From: Saururus chinensis
Taxonomy: Eukaryota > Streptophyta > Magnoliopsida > Piperales > Saururaceae
DNA length: 64,000 nucleotides
Assembly: GCA_035235625.1 (NCBI GenBank)
Contig: CP141142.1
Location: forward strand, 39,070,995 to 39,134,994
Reading direction: 5' to 3'
Below the pieces are notes generated by a model. It was given only the letters and a program-made list of their open reading frames with translations, did no database searches and had not been told where the DNA came from. A program made the translations under genes and the position numbers. Each line of letters opens with the position of its first letter. The stretch's first letter is position 1. Below are positions 1 through 13,000 of the stretch, one piece after another.

Positions 1-3000
1 ATAAGTTTTGAAATAATTAAACTTTTTTTAGCCTTAAAATAACCCTAATTAGCCACTTAGGGCATTTTATTCCTATTTTGCAACCTAACAGTTTGTAAAC
101 ATAGCCCAACTATATACTATTTAAGTAAAAAACCTAGCCACTTGCCCATTTGGAGAAGGGCTATGCAAGGAAGAAGGAGGTGTTTTACCCTCATTCCCCA
201 AAGAGGAAAAACAGATTAAGGTGTTATCTACCCCTAATCACCCATAGTCTTTGGATTTTGCTCTTAGTCCTTCTTATATTCAAGTCCCCCAATTTGATTC
301 TTAATTCCTTCCACAAAAAATATTACCTTTAATTTTGATTTCAAACCCTAAATAGGTGATTTTTGTTTTTAACTAAAGGAAATCATAGATCTGCCTATTT
401 TCAATTAGATTTGAGCTTATTAATAATTTTTAATTAAGTTTAATAAAACCTTAACTTTTGGGTAAAATTTCTTAAGGATTGGAACTTCTTTGTAGATCCA
501 AAAGCTTCATAGAGGTAAAGGGTTTTCTTTCTAAGGGTTTTTTTTCTAGAAATGTCATTATTGTGGGTTTTTTTGAGTTTTTTATTCATCTTTATGGGTA
601 ATGAGGATTTATTCAAAACATATGATTTGTAATTATTTTTTATATTTAAGCATGAAAAATATTAAATCTATCATATTTTAAGCTTCTGTAATGATTATAT
701 AAAGTTTCATGAATTTATAGTAATTTTTATTGATTTTTAAAGGAATTTCGGTTCGATTTCGTGAGGAAGAAGACAACTTTTTTTTACAGCTCTATCTTAA
801 ACGTTAGATTTCTAGTGGGCCGATCTAATGGCCAGCTACTCAAACGGGATGATAAGTCGTTCAAATGGCCCGCCATTCAAATAGGCTCCAGGCCGTTCAA
901 ACAACCCAAATAGTTCTCTATTTTGAATTCACAACCATGCTTCAAATACTTTTACTTTGAGTTTTTCTCTCAAAATTTTTCTAGGAATATAATAACATGT
1001 TTAGATTATATTCCTAATTATTCATATTTTTTAGAATAATATGTATTTATTATATTGTTTAGAATACATGTTATATAGTAAAATAACTCTCTATTTCCGT
1101 GTTTAGAAGCATGTTTAGGGATGAAAACATATGATTTTTGGTACCTTCTTTTTATGATGGATTGATATATGTGTTATGAGTATGATGTAAAAACTGCAAG
1201 TTGTTTAGAGCACAATAAGTCATTGGCATAGTCATAAATTTGAAGGTCGATGATTCTGGATGAATTGTGTAGTCACATTAATTAAATCATGCAAATTATT
1301 TTTTTATACTTATTTTCATATGATATTCATTTATATGTTAACTAAGCCTACGATGTAGAACCCTATAAATTTTCACATTGATTGGAGTTTATTTGCTATT
1401 TTCCCTAAAATGTACAAGTTATATATTGTGATTATACTAAAACATCTACTTAAGGTAGTATGGGATAAATGGTATGCGCATAATTTTAAGTGAGATTTTG
1501 ATGTTTTCATCATATTTACTCCATGGTTCCATTAGATTATGACTAGGATGAATTATGAATATTCGCACATGTCACTTTAATTATATATGAACCATGTTCT
1601 ACACATTTTAGCTCATATATGAACACGACCATGTATGTATATTTTTACTCATGCTTATATGATTTTATTTGTAACAAATGAACGACATTTTATGCATATT
1701 AGGACTAATTAGAGTATGTTTACCTATGCTTGCATTTATTAAATATTGCTCATGTATGTATTATATCGCATGCATCATGAAAATGACTTATGAGCGAAGA
1801 TTATTCATGTTTAACCGTGATTAATCGGTTGGATGCTGTAGTTTTTTTAATTAGTCACATCAGAGGTTTATCGAATCGATTTTATATTCAAGAGGACGGG
1901 GTTTTACATTTCTTTGAGGATGAGTTGCATCCCCTGGCAAGAAGAACGAAATGCTATAATAAGTTATTTGATAAGTTATCTGGACCCTGAGAATCTACGA
2001 TGGTATGTTTGTGTACACAGCTTACCAGAAATTGCTTAAGCTTTAGCCAGGGTGGGCAGGTCTGCTTAGGCTACAACCAGGGTGAGTAGTAAGTCTGCTT
2101 AGGCTTTTGGCTAGGGTGAGCGAGATAGTTGTATTTTTCAATTGTGAGACATCCACCATTGATTGTTGGATGATTTGTTTATGTTGAGAATGATTCATGG
2201 AGGATGTGATTATGACAATGAGTTTAATATGTTTACACAAGAGGTGTATATGTGTTATGAGTTATATTTGCACCCTGATGCATAGGTGGCATAGTATGTG
2301 CTTATAGTATGTGGGTGACATTGCTATGTGTTGATGAAATATGTTATATATAGCCTGACATGCAGGAGGCATAAGTATGTGTTGATGATATATGTTATAT
2401 GTAGCGTGATATGTAGGTCGCATGACTATTTGTTGATGAGATGTGTTATATATAACATGTTATGCTGGTGGCATGACTATATGTTGATGGAATGAGTTAT
2501 ATATAGCATGATATGCAGGAAACATGAGTATGTGTTGATTAGATAATATAGCATGATATGCAAGTGGCATAGCTATGTGTTGATGAGATATGTTATAGAT
2601 ATATGCATGACATGCTAGTAGCATGAGTAGATGCTTATGGAATATAAATTATGACATGATGTACAGGTGGTACAGGTTTATGTAATTATTCCATAATTAT
2701 TAAGCATAATATTTGATTATGTGATGAGTGTTATCTTGATTACACCTGTGTTGTCATTATAAATTTACTTTTCTCATTAAAACCCTTACTGAATTTTGGC
2801 TCACTCTTCTTTATTTTGTGTTTTATTTTGGGGCTACATGTTGTGTCATGCAGGTTATTCGGATTGGCTCTATATTGAGCACGTGGATGGCACCGATCAT
2901 TGAGAGGGGATTCATAGAGGTGTTAGGTTGTTATGTTATCTTTATTTATGGCAAGTTGAGATATATACATTTGACTCTACTTCACACTTTTGTTAGCATT

Positions 3001-3259
3001 GTTTGCTTAGACTCTTATTTTAGCTATGTGTAGCCTTGTTTATGATTAAGTATGTCGGTATGAGTGGACTAATGTTTTTATTAGTAGTCATTTCTTTGCT
3101 CATTTTGCTTTTGTACAAAATGTATGTGCGCAACTCCGTAGTGTGTTCTACCCCAAGGACAAGAAGTTTTCTGCAATCCAATAATACTTCATCGCGCTAT
3201 GTGCCGCTTCCTCCTTAGACCAGGTTTGACTTGAGAGTGGCGTGTACCGGGGCATGATA
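1..3259 (+). mobile_element. LTR of a long-LTR Ty3/gypsy element, 5' end outside the window
   Basis: Non-coding sequence that follows the same plan as the LTRs at 17882-19278 and 50340-53907: a TATA-like stretch (ctatatac near 107), a 'ccttaacttttgggtaaa' block near 450, an AAAGCTTCATAGAGGTAA-like block near 505, a minisatellite near 2290-2640, a 'gattttggggctacatg' block near 2828, and a GGGGCATGATA end matching the GGGGCGTGACA end of the 53907 LTR. No internal coding region follows, so it looks like a solo or truncated LTR. The TSD cannot be tested because the left end is cut off. Short reading frames inside it have no family resemblance. Assignment to a Tekay/Del-like chromovirus is inference from LTR length and end structure. 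Confidence 0.6.
2290..2640 (+). repeat. Minisatellite, about 51-bp unit, about 7 degenerate copies, inside the LTR
   Basis: Units repeat the skeleton tatgtgttgatgaXatatg, then ttatatatagc, then atgatatgcaggtggcatga. The clearest adjacent pair starts near 2320 and 2371. The array ends about 620 bp before the LTR end, the same distance as the unrelated-unit array in the LTR ending at 53907. Confidence 0.75.
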
Positions 3260-3751
3260 GTGATTCTTCTAAATATTAGAGTCACGAATTCCTAAATATT
3301 TTGTTAATTAATAAGTAGTCTTTGTTTACACATAAGTAATGAACCTAAATCATAAATATAATTACGTCAGTGAAAACCGAAGGGTATTGTCAAAAATCTT
3401 ATGATTTATTGACAACCCACGGTGGGTCTAAAATTTAAAATATAAATTCTTAAGAGAGTCATAACATTATAATGATTTAGTACATTATTATTAACAATTT
3501 TCTCCTAAACTATGATTGATTCAATAGGTAAGTTGGAATTCACTCTTAAAGGGATAACTCAAAATCCCTCACCATTGTGTTGATTTTTGCTCGACTTGAA
3601 ACTTGGTAAGGGTGTTATAAGCTTATAAGGATCTACCATAATCTTCTAAAATTTTAATAAGATTTGGTATATTTTTGAACTAGGTCTAGTTTGGTCTCTT
3701 AGTTTTAGTATCTTAAAATTAGGATAGGCTCAATAAATACTAGTCATTACA
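3260..3751 (-). mobile_element. Truncated 3' LTR of a minus-strand Ty3/gypsy element
   Basis: On the minus strand a polypurine-like stretch (aaggtgggtagag) precedes an LTR-type TGTAATGACTAG start at 3751. The usual 3' LTR of a gypsy element starts right after the end of pol, as here. The LTR runs left and is cut by the plus-strand LTR ending at 3259. Its start does not match the start of the neighbouring minus-strand LTR at 9652, so they may belong to different elements. Confidence 0.5.
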
Positions 3752-4702
3752 CTCTACCCACCTTGAGAATGAATTGTGTCCTCGAAGTTTGCTAAGTTTA
3801 CTATGTTTCTGCCCCACAACTCTAATGATTTCAAAAATATTTTCTTTGGAAAATCGACAATGCTATTTAAATACCTTTGAAAACATTAAAACTTGTGCGT
3901 ACTCTAAGTAGACTGAGAGAATTGATGTGGCCAGCATCAACTCATCCCTTTCCACTAAGTCCGCTCAAGAGCCATGTGAAAAAAACTCATTTAAATAAAG
4001 AAACTACTTCTCAATCATGGCCTAATGAGGTCATAACTCAAATATATTTTTTTAAATCTTTTTTTGTAAAACATTCTGCAAGGTGTGACTTAGTAGAAAG
4101 ATAAACGTGACGAGCAAAGCAGTCCACTAGTCACTTCTCTCCTTGACCACTACCCATCTTGCAGTTTGAAAACCTTGCAAATGTTTAGGACTTAATATTT
4201 AGCATGCAATAATCAACATTAATCATATAAACGATAATGATAAGAGGGGTGAGTCGTTAGTCCTTGAAACAGTTGCCCACTCCTTTCTATAACCTTGGAA
4301 CTTTATCAATAGTCCAACAATCCTAAAAGCATACAAACAGTTTCAACATCAAAGCAATCATGCCATATCAAACAACATAGCTAACTTAATTCCCATCAAA
4401 TAACAAACATATAAGTAGCTTCAACAATCAGAATGGTCAATTAATATAAAATACCAAAGACAACTTAAATCCTACTTACTGGCCAGTCATAACTTTGAGC
4501 ACTAATTTCATTAGTAACTCCAAAATCAAACAAAGCAACACCAAATCAAGCAATAAAACATGAACTGACGGTACCAACATTGTTAGCATTGTCTAATTCT
4601 TTTATTCTTTCACCCCACTATCCCTTATATTTCCAATCTCCATTAAGTATTATCCATTAGTGGGGATATACCACGCATGTTAAATATTCGATACCATTAA
4701 AT
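3752..4702 (-). pseudogene. Remnant of Ty3/gypsy internal region: pol C-terminus and possible primer-binding site
   Basis: On the minus strand the frame ending NFEDTIHSQGG-stop (stop at 3756-3754) resembles the NFEDELSSRG-type end of plant chromovirus pol polyproteins, directly before the polypurine tract and 3' LTR. At the other end, a few bases after the LTR that stops at 4703, minus-strand TGGTATCGAATA (near 4697-4685) resembles the initiator-Met tRNA primer-binding site TGGTATCAGAGC. Only about 950 bp lie between, so gag and nearly all of pol are deleted. The rest shows no recognisable domains. Confidence 0.45.
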
Positions 4703-5121
4703 TGTCATGCCCCCTGAACCAAAACTGCCAAAAGGATGTGACAACTACAAACCCAACCTTGGATTAGATTGGAATGTACAACCAAGTCATTGCTTTGTTC
4801 CAAAAAAATCAGGAGAATAAACATAAAAAGGAATTCAAATCCTTTTATCATAATTATGATTAAGCATTCGTCTACCAAATCAAAGTGCAATGGCATAAAC
4901 TTTAACACCCCGCTTTTTTATTACGTTTAACCTAAGTGGTTAGGGGTAATTAGATAATTTTTGAATAATTTTAGAGGGTTTCAGAGGTTGAAACCTCCAT
5001 ACATGGGTAGAGCTTGAAGCAATGAGTGTAACAAATCGAATAATGAACAAAACGGAGGTTGGGACTGAAAGTTTCGACCTTGGGAAGTGTGTAATTTAGG
5101 CATGACTCACTTGAAAAGAGT

Positions 5122-5259
5122 GGGATAAAGTGATTTAAGTGGGCTAGTTTCATAGGGCTCGTCGATACAAGCTCAATAGAACCAAGAACTGGGATAAAGT
5201 GATTTAAGTGGGCTAGTTTCATAGGGCTCGTCGATACGAGCTCAATGGAACTAAGAATG
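5122..5259 (+). repeat. Tandem duplication, 69-bp unit x 2
   Basis: gggataaagtgatttaagtg starts at 5122 and again at 5191. The copies differ by a few bases (for example tacaagctcaatag versus tacgagctcaatgg). It lies upstream of the LTR TATA box, in the segment shared with 44520-44660 and, inverted, 49200-49330. Confidence 0.9.
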
Positions 5260-5470
5260 CGCAAATCCAAATCCAGGGTAGAAAGATACATGCATTTGAA
5301 GATATGCATTTTAAAAAGAAAAAGAAAAAACAACGTATAGCGCGTGCGATGCTCGAAGAAACATGTGTTGCGAGGAGAATGAGCACTCCGCCAAAATGTT
5401 GGGGCTGCCGCATAAACTATGGCACCGCTGAAATTGGTGGCACAGTGTCGTACTTTCGGCACGCCGGTGC

Positions 5471-5480
5471 CTATATATAC
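5471..5480 (+). promoter_or_regulatory. TATA box of the LTR promoter
   Basis: ctatatatac, about 570 bp into the LTR. The related LTR starting at 44371 has tcttataaattg near 44975 in the same place. Transcription would start near 5500, just before the duplicated leader. This is inferred from the position conserved between copies. Confidence 0.5.
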
Positions 5481-5589
5481 CCCATTTCTGCTCTTTTTCA
5501 AACATGAACTTCATTTTCTTTATTTCTGATCGTTCAGAGTCCGATTTAGCCCGTTCAAGAGGTGTTCTTAACTAAATAGAGTGTGTTCT

Positions 5590-6290
5590 ATGCAATGGAG
5601 GGGTCCTTTCTTTGAGTTAGAAACCATATGAGGAGGAAACATCTTGAGACAAGAAGAGACTCTACACATCATCCTCGAGCACCAGAGAACTTTGTTTTCT
5701 CCATTTTTTATCATTCTAAGTCCAATTTAGTCCGTTGAAGAGGTGTTCTTAACCAAATTGAGCATGTTCTACGCAATGGAGAGGTATGTTCTTTGATTTG
5801 GTGACCACATAAAGTAAAAACATCCCGAAGAAGGAAGAAGTCCTCCCAGTCATCCTCGAGCGCCGGAGAAAGAAAAGTGACCTGGAACAAGAGTGGATTT
5901 TGTCCGTAGTTGTCGGGCCACAACGAGAGAAGTGACTCGGAGGGGAGGCTTTATCCTCCACCAAAGGGCCACACAGTGAGAGGTGCATCCCCAAGTTAAG
6001 GGGAGGTCATGTCTGCAGGATATAAGCATGGAAAGACAAAAACATCTCCGAATATGGAGATAAACTGTTTGTCACCGCCGTGCACAGAAAGTAAAAAGCT
6101 TCTCAAAGTAAGGGGATGTTATGTCCTCCACCTACGGTCACAGGAAGCGTAAGGTGTCTAGAGTTAAAGAGAGATTTTGTTTGCTACCTTCAAATGCTGT
6201 GAGAAAGATGTTCCAGAGCTAAAAGTGATTCTGCTCGCCATCTCCAAACCTGAAAGGAGGACGCTCTAAAGAAACAAACAACTCTAAATG
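5590..6290 (+). repeat. Degenerate ~60-bp repeat array in the LTR leader
   Basis: Units share a core like 'aagtaaggggaggttatgtc', then a 'ctccacctacggNcac' block, then 'ggaaagNgtaaagtgtctc'. The same array occurs at 45120-45410 and about 61500-61880 with different copy numbers. Copies are diverged and boundaries approximate. Confidence 0.6.
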
Positions 6291-9200
6291 TCAATAGTTT
6301 TGGTATCTCCTATGAGTAAGTATTTCTGACCTTCTATTTTAATATGGGTTTGAGAATACATATGCATCCTAAGTAATTAACTTAGGATGTTAAATGACTT
6401 ATATATTTGCACATCTTAATTATTGATAATAATATACTAATTAAGATGTATGATTTGCTATGATTTGATGTATTCTTATATGTTCTAACTTGAATTGCTA
6501 CGTTATGCTTTATCCAATATGATATGAGGTCTCCTGATTTACTGATATGATATCTCTGTTATGATCTAATATGTTTTGATGGGATTTAATTCAATCTGCT
6601 CCATTGTGTTCAATAAGATGTGTAGTTCTGTTAATTTGTTAGCTTCTATTTAACACTAATGATTTATAAGATTTCTGTTTAATTCCAATGATTTATGAGA
6701 TTTCCATATGATTCCAATGATTCTTATGATTTATGAGATTTATGTCTGATTTCCATGACTTATGAGGTTTTTGTCTGACTTTGATGACTTATGAGATTTT
6801 AGTCTAACTCCGAATGATGTATTTGAATATAAGTATATCTGTTTTTAACGTATATGATTTTGCAATGCCTGATGTAATTAATAGTCGTTAGGCAGAACTA
6901 CATTCGAATCCGATCGTATTGGAATAATATTGTGAATGTTATCTAATGTGTACGTAGGCAACAAACAGCAACATAACGTTGGCCCAATCTAATTGAATTA
7001 TAAGTTTTATTTTGATTTACACACGACGAACTATGAACCTTCGTTGTGTGTATGTGAATGTTACAACTTGTGTCAACATACGGGGAAGCTTTGAAGCTCC
7101 GTAGTCCATAAACGAGCATTATACCTCTCGCACACAGATGATGATTGCTTGCTTAAGGAAGAAAATTTTTTATTCGAGATTTTTTTTACCCCGGCTCAGG
7201 TCAGGGTGTTACATAAACATATGCGTCAAACTAAACAAAGAGATCTACAACTACAAATGATATGCTATTAAAATAATATGATGTTTCCAAATGTTCTTTC
7301 ATTTATTTCCCACTGACTACCCCTTAGTAACTTGTTCCCCACTCAAAGTCTACTTAATTATCATCCTGCTTGTAAAATAAGTTGTCCTAAATACCTGCAT
7401 GATACCATCACACAGAGGATTATGAAGGATTCCCAAAAAACAAAGCAATGGTGAGTGTAAACTCAGTAAGGCTTTGAAAAACACTTTTATTAACACCCAA
7501 ATACATGTTTCAATATTCAAAGCAAAGTCCTTACACAAGCTAAGTGTAAATCAATCTCATAAATATAATTCAAACCATAAACAAGCATCCAGTCTAAAAA
7601 AATCTCAAGAATATGTCACAAGATAAATTCCAAAATATTAGTATTTGTCACCTCACATTCTAAATACCAAAAATCCCTAGTCAAGCCTCTGCACAATGGT
7701 CATGACCCGCCTTTAGCAAACTTCAGAAGTCTCAATAATAAATAATTTCAATCATCTCAGCTCGAGGGAGGAATAACCCATCCTTTTGGACATAAAACCC
7801 CATCTATTGGACATAAAATCCCGGCATTTCATACATAAAACTGATTCAATAAACTTTTGATACAACTAATCTGGCAATCCTAGAAACCTCGAGTAACCAC
7901 GATTAATCCATAGTTTACAAATCATTTTCATGACGCATGAAATATAAGGATAGTTACATGTACAACCCTAAGTAATCATACTATCTTATATAAGACATAA
8001 TTTACTAGATAAGATCATATGTATTAAGACATGTATGAAATATTGATTTATTAAATTAACATTTGATGTATACATGCATATCCTTAATAAAGTTAAACAT
8101 GTTGAGAGTGCCAAAGCAGCACAAACAACAATACAATATCTCATTTATTCTTATGCTAGCCTAAGCAGATGTTTTAGCATTATCACAACATATAAATCAT
8201 ACATTTTAGAAAAAATAGCAAATGAACGCCAATCAACATGAAAATTTAGAGAAATCTATATTATAGTCTTAACTACAATATAAATAAATATCATATAAAA
8301 ATAATTTTAAAAAAATAAATTTTGTTAGTTAATTAATGTGACTGTGCATTTTTGCCAAAACTATCAACCTACAATTTTACGACTATGCCATTGACTTATT
8401 GTGCTCCAATCGACTTGAATTTTTATAAAATGCTCATAACACGTATATCAATCATCAGAAAAAGAATGACCCAAAAATAGTATGTTTTCAATCCCTAAAC
8501 ACTCTTCTAAACATGAAAACAAAAAGTTGTATTATTGTATAATGCATATCTTAAAAAATAATAAATACCTACTATTCTAAAAAAATTAAAAAATTAGTAA
8601 TATGATCTAGACATGATAATATACTTCAAAAAAAAGATTGAGAGAAAAAATAAAAATAAAAATATTTGAAACGTAGTAATGAATCAAAAACATAGACTAT
8701 AATAGATTCAAGCAATTCACTAATCACATATTAATCTCGCAAAGAGTAGAATCATGTCATATAACTATTATTCATCAAAAAACATAATAATCATCATCAA
8801 AGAGGATGCTAATGCAATAAATCAATCTCAAAACTAAAAGCCCTTACCTCTTGGGTAAAGCAACTCCTCAAATCTTCCAAAATCAAAAGATCCTTATCCA
8901 AAAATTAAGGTTTTTCTTTAGATCTAAGTATAAAATATGATCTCTACCAACTAGAAGTCTATAACTATAATAACTATATAATTTCAAATACTTCCTAATG
9001 ACTTCTAAACATGAAGCACAAGGTTTTATACCAAAATAAAGGTTCTAAGGTTCTACAAGTTGCATGAAATAAGAGAAATTTGGGGGTTTTGATATAAGAA
9101 GACATGAGAATTATGATTAAGCATGAATGACCTTTAATTCTCCATCAAAACTCAAGGTATTAAGGAGAAAATAATCAAATTAAATCACCTTGAGAGAGGC

Positions 9201-9686
9201 TAGGGCACCAAAATTCTTAGCAAATTCTAAAAAGCTCCAAAACTCTCTAATTAAAGCTCTTATGACATATTTATAGGAAGTGGGGATTAGTGCTACTAAT
9301 CCCACTAAAACTTGGGCTAATAAACTATCATTGGCCAACCCAAATTGGCTCCCAAATCCCTATTTCCTTAACTCATCTTAAATATGCCCAAAAGATTAAG
9401 TAGAAGGCTCAATTTTAAGTCTAATTTGGGTAATCGGGTCTAGCAATGTAGTACAACTTCAACGTATCATATCTTACTCAGCTGAACTCTGATTTGTGCA
9501 TTCATTATAACATTTGGAAGGTTTTTTTTATCTAATTTCTAACCATACTAGTCTCAACCCGGGAGTTATACAACTAATAAGGTTAAATGGTCAAACTCCT
9601 TAAATTATAGCATATCCTTCATTAGAGAATTAAGAAATTCCTGGATCTTACAATCATGATGTGCTTGTGATATTTTTTAACAAGGA

Positions 9687-10018
9687 AAATGATAATCACC
9701 CAATAATCTATCCAACAAACTTTTTGACATGGTTTTGGTTGGATCGGACATGTGGGCCCAAGTGAACTTTGTGTTAGGCTTTTGTGTTAGGCCCATATGT
9801 TCTGTTAAACCAATACTAGTAGGTAGATTCACTAGTTGTTGAAGAAGACATATAGTGATTTACACCTAAAAAATCTATTCAACAAACACTCCTAGCTAAT
9901 TTTTTGTTGAACTACACGTGTGGACCTCACAAAAAGTTCACTTGGGCCTGCATATTCTCTATAATAAAAACCCAATTGAGAATGTTTGTTGACTATAATC
10001 ATTGAGTGATTATCATTT
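9687..10018. mobile_element. MITE of about 330 bp with ~30-bp terminal inverted repeats
   Basis: Left end AATGATAATCACCCAATAAT is the inverse of the right end attgagtgattatcatt; the inner TIR part (atccaacaaac / gtttgttgac) also pairs. There is no coding capacity. A second partial copy of the right end (caattgataatgtttgttgactataatcat) follows at about 10030-10065. The superfamily is unclear because no clean TSD was found. Confidence 0.6.
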
Positions 10019-10087
10019 TTTTAATAAAAACTCAATTGATAATGTTTGTTGACTATAATCATACAATGTTCACACAAGGGTCCTCAA

Positions 10088-13000
10088 TAGAGATGGTAAA
10101 TGGTCGGGCCTGGACCAACCCTCATCTCTAAAGGAAGGACCCAACACAACCCTTGGGTCAACCTGAAAAAAATTTAAAAAATTTGGCCCACAATGCTCCT
10201 CAGTTCCTAGAGACAATGCATATATGCAAAGTGCACCATAATGCACCTATGTTGCAAGCATTCACCTGTGTGAAGGTGCACCCACACTTAGCCACTCCAC
10301 CCAAGAGGAGTGTCTCCACATTTAAAAGATAAAGTCTATGAAAGTGCATTTCCTTATATAAGCTCCCTTGGATCACTTTCTTTCTTAGATATAGGGATGC
10401 ATTGAAAACTCAAAAATCTAAATGGAACCCACCCGAAATTGACCAGAGTTGGGTTGGGTCGCAAAAATATAGTTGATCGAGTCGGGTCTACCATGTGAAA
10501 ACCCAAGAATTAGCCCAACTCAAGTTCCTAATTAACACATAAAATTATATTTAAACAGGGCTATATGCATTTTTATAATTTTTTATAGATAGAACTGATT
10601 CAATATAGTGTAAAATAGGTTTGAATTATTGGAACCGACCCAACCCAAGATAGAATCTCGGTTCCTATTTCGGTTCTTAGGCTTTTCGGATCGGCCATAC
10701 TGGCTTGCACCCGCCAAAAGGCCAAGTGGAGGCTTGACGCCAACTCCCAACGGCTCTAAAAGGCTCTTTTTAAAGTTGTTGGATGGCCATTTGGGGGGTT
10801 GATCAACGGCCTATTGGAAAATGGCAAAAATACCCCTTAATAAGGCCTTTTTTGATAGGTTGGGGGGCGGGGGGGGGGTTGGTCATTTAACAAGAGCAAA
10901 AATATACCTCGAAAATTGGAGGGAAAGGGAGGGTAATTTTTACTCCTTACGCTTACTCATTATCTCAAGTCATAAATTAATCAAGTAATTAAAGACTCAC
11001 TCAAGGCTTACGCAATCTCTCACTCTAATTCCTTCAAGTTCAAGCTCTCTCCTCCATTCTTCAATAAGACATCTTCAACTCTTCAAGTTCTTCTTCAAGG
11101 CTTCAAGCTCTCTCATCCGAATCCAACTTTTTAAACTCAAGTCTTCAACAATCAAGGGGCAATTCTCTACATAAAATTGAGATATTTTCTATATATTTTT
11201 ATTTTATTTTATTCTTTATTTTTTCATACTTTCTTTCTTTCTAATTGTATCTTAAGCTTTCTTTATATATATATATATATATAAATGGATCACAGCTCTC
11301 AATCACATATGAATGAGTCCAACTCCAATACTATAGAAAGTCAAATGTTCATCGAACAAGGGAATCCGATTCATCCTAAATACGAGTTCGAAATCACGTT
11401 CTCAACAAATGAAGAGCAACCATTGAAACCAGAAGTGGCGACAATCGGTAGTCGTGGGAGATGGGAAAATCTACCAAGTGCACCAAAGAATTACAGTTTT
11501 TTTTTATGTTGGAGCACTTGACAAAGAAAGAAGTGTCAAACCCAGTAAAACTTGGGCATATACTACAGCAAGTATGCAACCATTGCAAAACACATCTCAA
11601 TATATCCACCAACGACACATGTCATCTTTCTAGGCATGTCAACAAGTGCCTTGCAAAGGCCAAAAAATTAGGTCCAAGGCAAACACAGTTAGTTAGCCAT
11701 GCTAACTCATTGCTATTTTGAGCTTTTTCACATACACCGAAAGTACAAATCAGAATGAGCAAGCCAAATACATTGTGCAATCCAAGCAATCATTCTCTTT
11801 TGCAGATGATAAAAAGTTCAAAAGGTACGTGAAGAACACCCTCAACCCATGCTTCCACATGGTTTCACGTAGTACAACTAAGTCATATTGTTTTAACTCT
11901 ACAATGAATATAAAGGTAAGCTCATTGAAACTCTTTTTACGATTCTAGGTAAAAAAATTATTATTTCATATATATGGACTAGTAACCAAAATTTAGGATA
12001 TGTTTATATTACAGCAGATTACATTGATCATGATTAGGTTTCAAATAAAAGAACTATTACTTTTAATTTATTAGAATCTTCTCATACGTGAGTTGTAATT
12101 AGTAGGTCTATCATGGAATCTTTACATGACTAGCATATTAATAATAAAATTCTTTCTATTACGTTAGATAATGTTTCAAATAATAAAAGTGTTATTGATT
12201 TTCTTAAATCACAATTGTACCCTATGTTAGATGGAAAAAAATTTCATGTAAGATGTTGTCATGTCATTAACTTACTTGTTCAAAATGGTTTAAATGTTGT
12301 TAAAAATCATGTAGTAAATTTTGGAGATGTTTTATTATATATTAGTTCTCCATCTAGATCTCAAGAATTTAGCGATTTATTTAAACACTATGGTAAAAAA
12401 TAATGTTAGATTCTTGTTATGAATCAAAAGAAATTATCATATTATGGTGTGCCAATAAGATGCCTAATTCTTTATTATGTGATGTTTATTTTGAAATTGC
12501 AATAGTTATTATGGTCTTTTTGTTGAAAAGTGGGTTACCCATTTTTATGTGAATGAGAACACACATATGAATTGGCTGAAGGTTATTAATAGTCTTGTAT
12601 AGCCTAGAAGATGGAGATGATATTAGTATATAAAGTATAAGTTTGGCCTTTCAAGTTAGGTCCTTAGGCCACCCCACTTTTGTAGGGGAAATACATGTGA
12701 AACCCAAGCACCTAGGTACCCACATGTACGTGCACTGCCATCAATCCTGCCAACTTGGTTCAGTTCGTACACATGTCCGGCCCAGCCGAGTCATGTCGGG
12801 TTGGGTTGGGTCAACAAGATAATTATTTTTGGGATAAATTCATTTAGTTTTCTCATAACCCAAAATGTGTCCAATTCATTTAACCGAGACGGGTTGTCAT
12901 TTCTTCTATGTTCTATAAAACACTAAAATATATCATCCAAAACTAGATTTTCCTATTGTCTTATTGTGAGAGTGATTACATAAGAGTGGTTTGCTGCATA

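Larger units (their letters stand above)
4901..7213 (+). mobile_element. Solo LTR (2.3 kb) with perfect 5-bp TSD TAAAC
   Basis: Starts TTTAACACCC (first bases probably a mutated TGTAACACCC) and ends GGGTGTTACA. TAAAC lies on both sides (4896-4900 and 7214-7218), which fixes the borders. A TATA box (ctatatatac, 5471) is followed by a leader duplicated near 5512 and 5693, a degenerate repeat array (5590-6290), and a 3' part matching 61980-62635 almost block for block (acgttggccc, gacgaactatgaa, acacacagatgatgatt). There are no coding domains, primer-binding site or second LTR copy, so this is a solo LTR left by LTR-LTR recombination. It sits inside the minus-strand LTR 4703-9652. Confidence 0.85.
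4703..9652 (-). mobile_element. Minus-strand long LTR, split by the nested LTR at 4901-7213
   Basis: Read on the minus strand it starts TGTAAGATCCAGG at 9652, has a TATA box in cctataaatatgtc near 9270, an 'aaccttaatttttgg' block near 8910 shared with the LTRs at 450 and 18630, and ends GGGGGCATGACA at 4703. Without the 2.3-kb insertion and its TSD it is about 2.63 kb. Outer flanks (TAAAT left, ATCAT right) do not form a clear TSD, so it may be one LTR of a deleted element rather than a solo LTR. Orientation comes from TG..CA polarity, the TATA box and homology to the plus-strand copies. Confidence 0.6.

Noticed and set aside
4971..5501. 176-codon minus-strand frame
   Set aside because: Lies within a solo LTR and includes a 69-bp duplication; no family resemblance.
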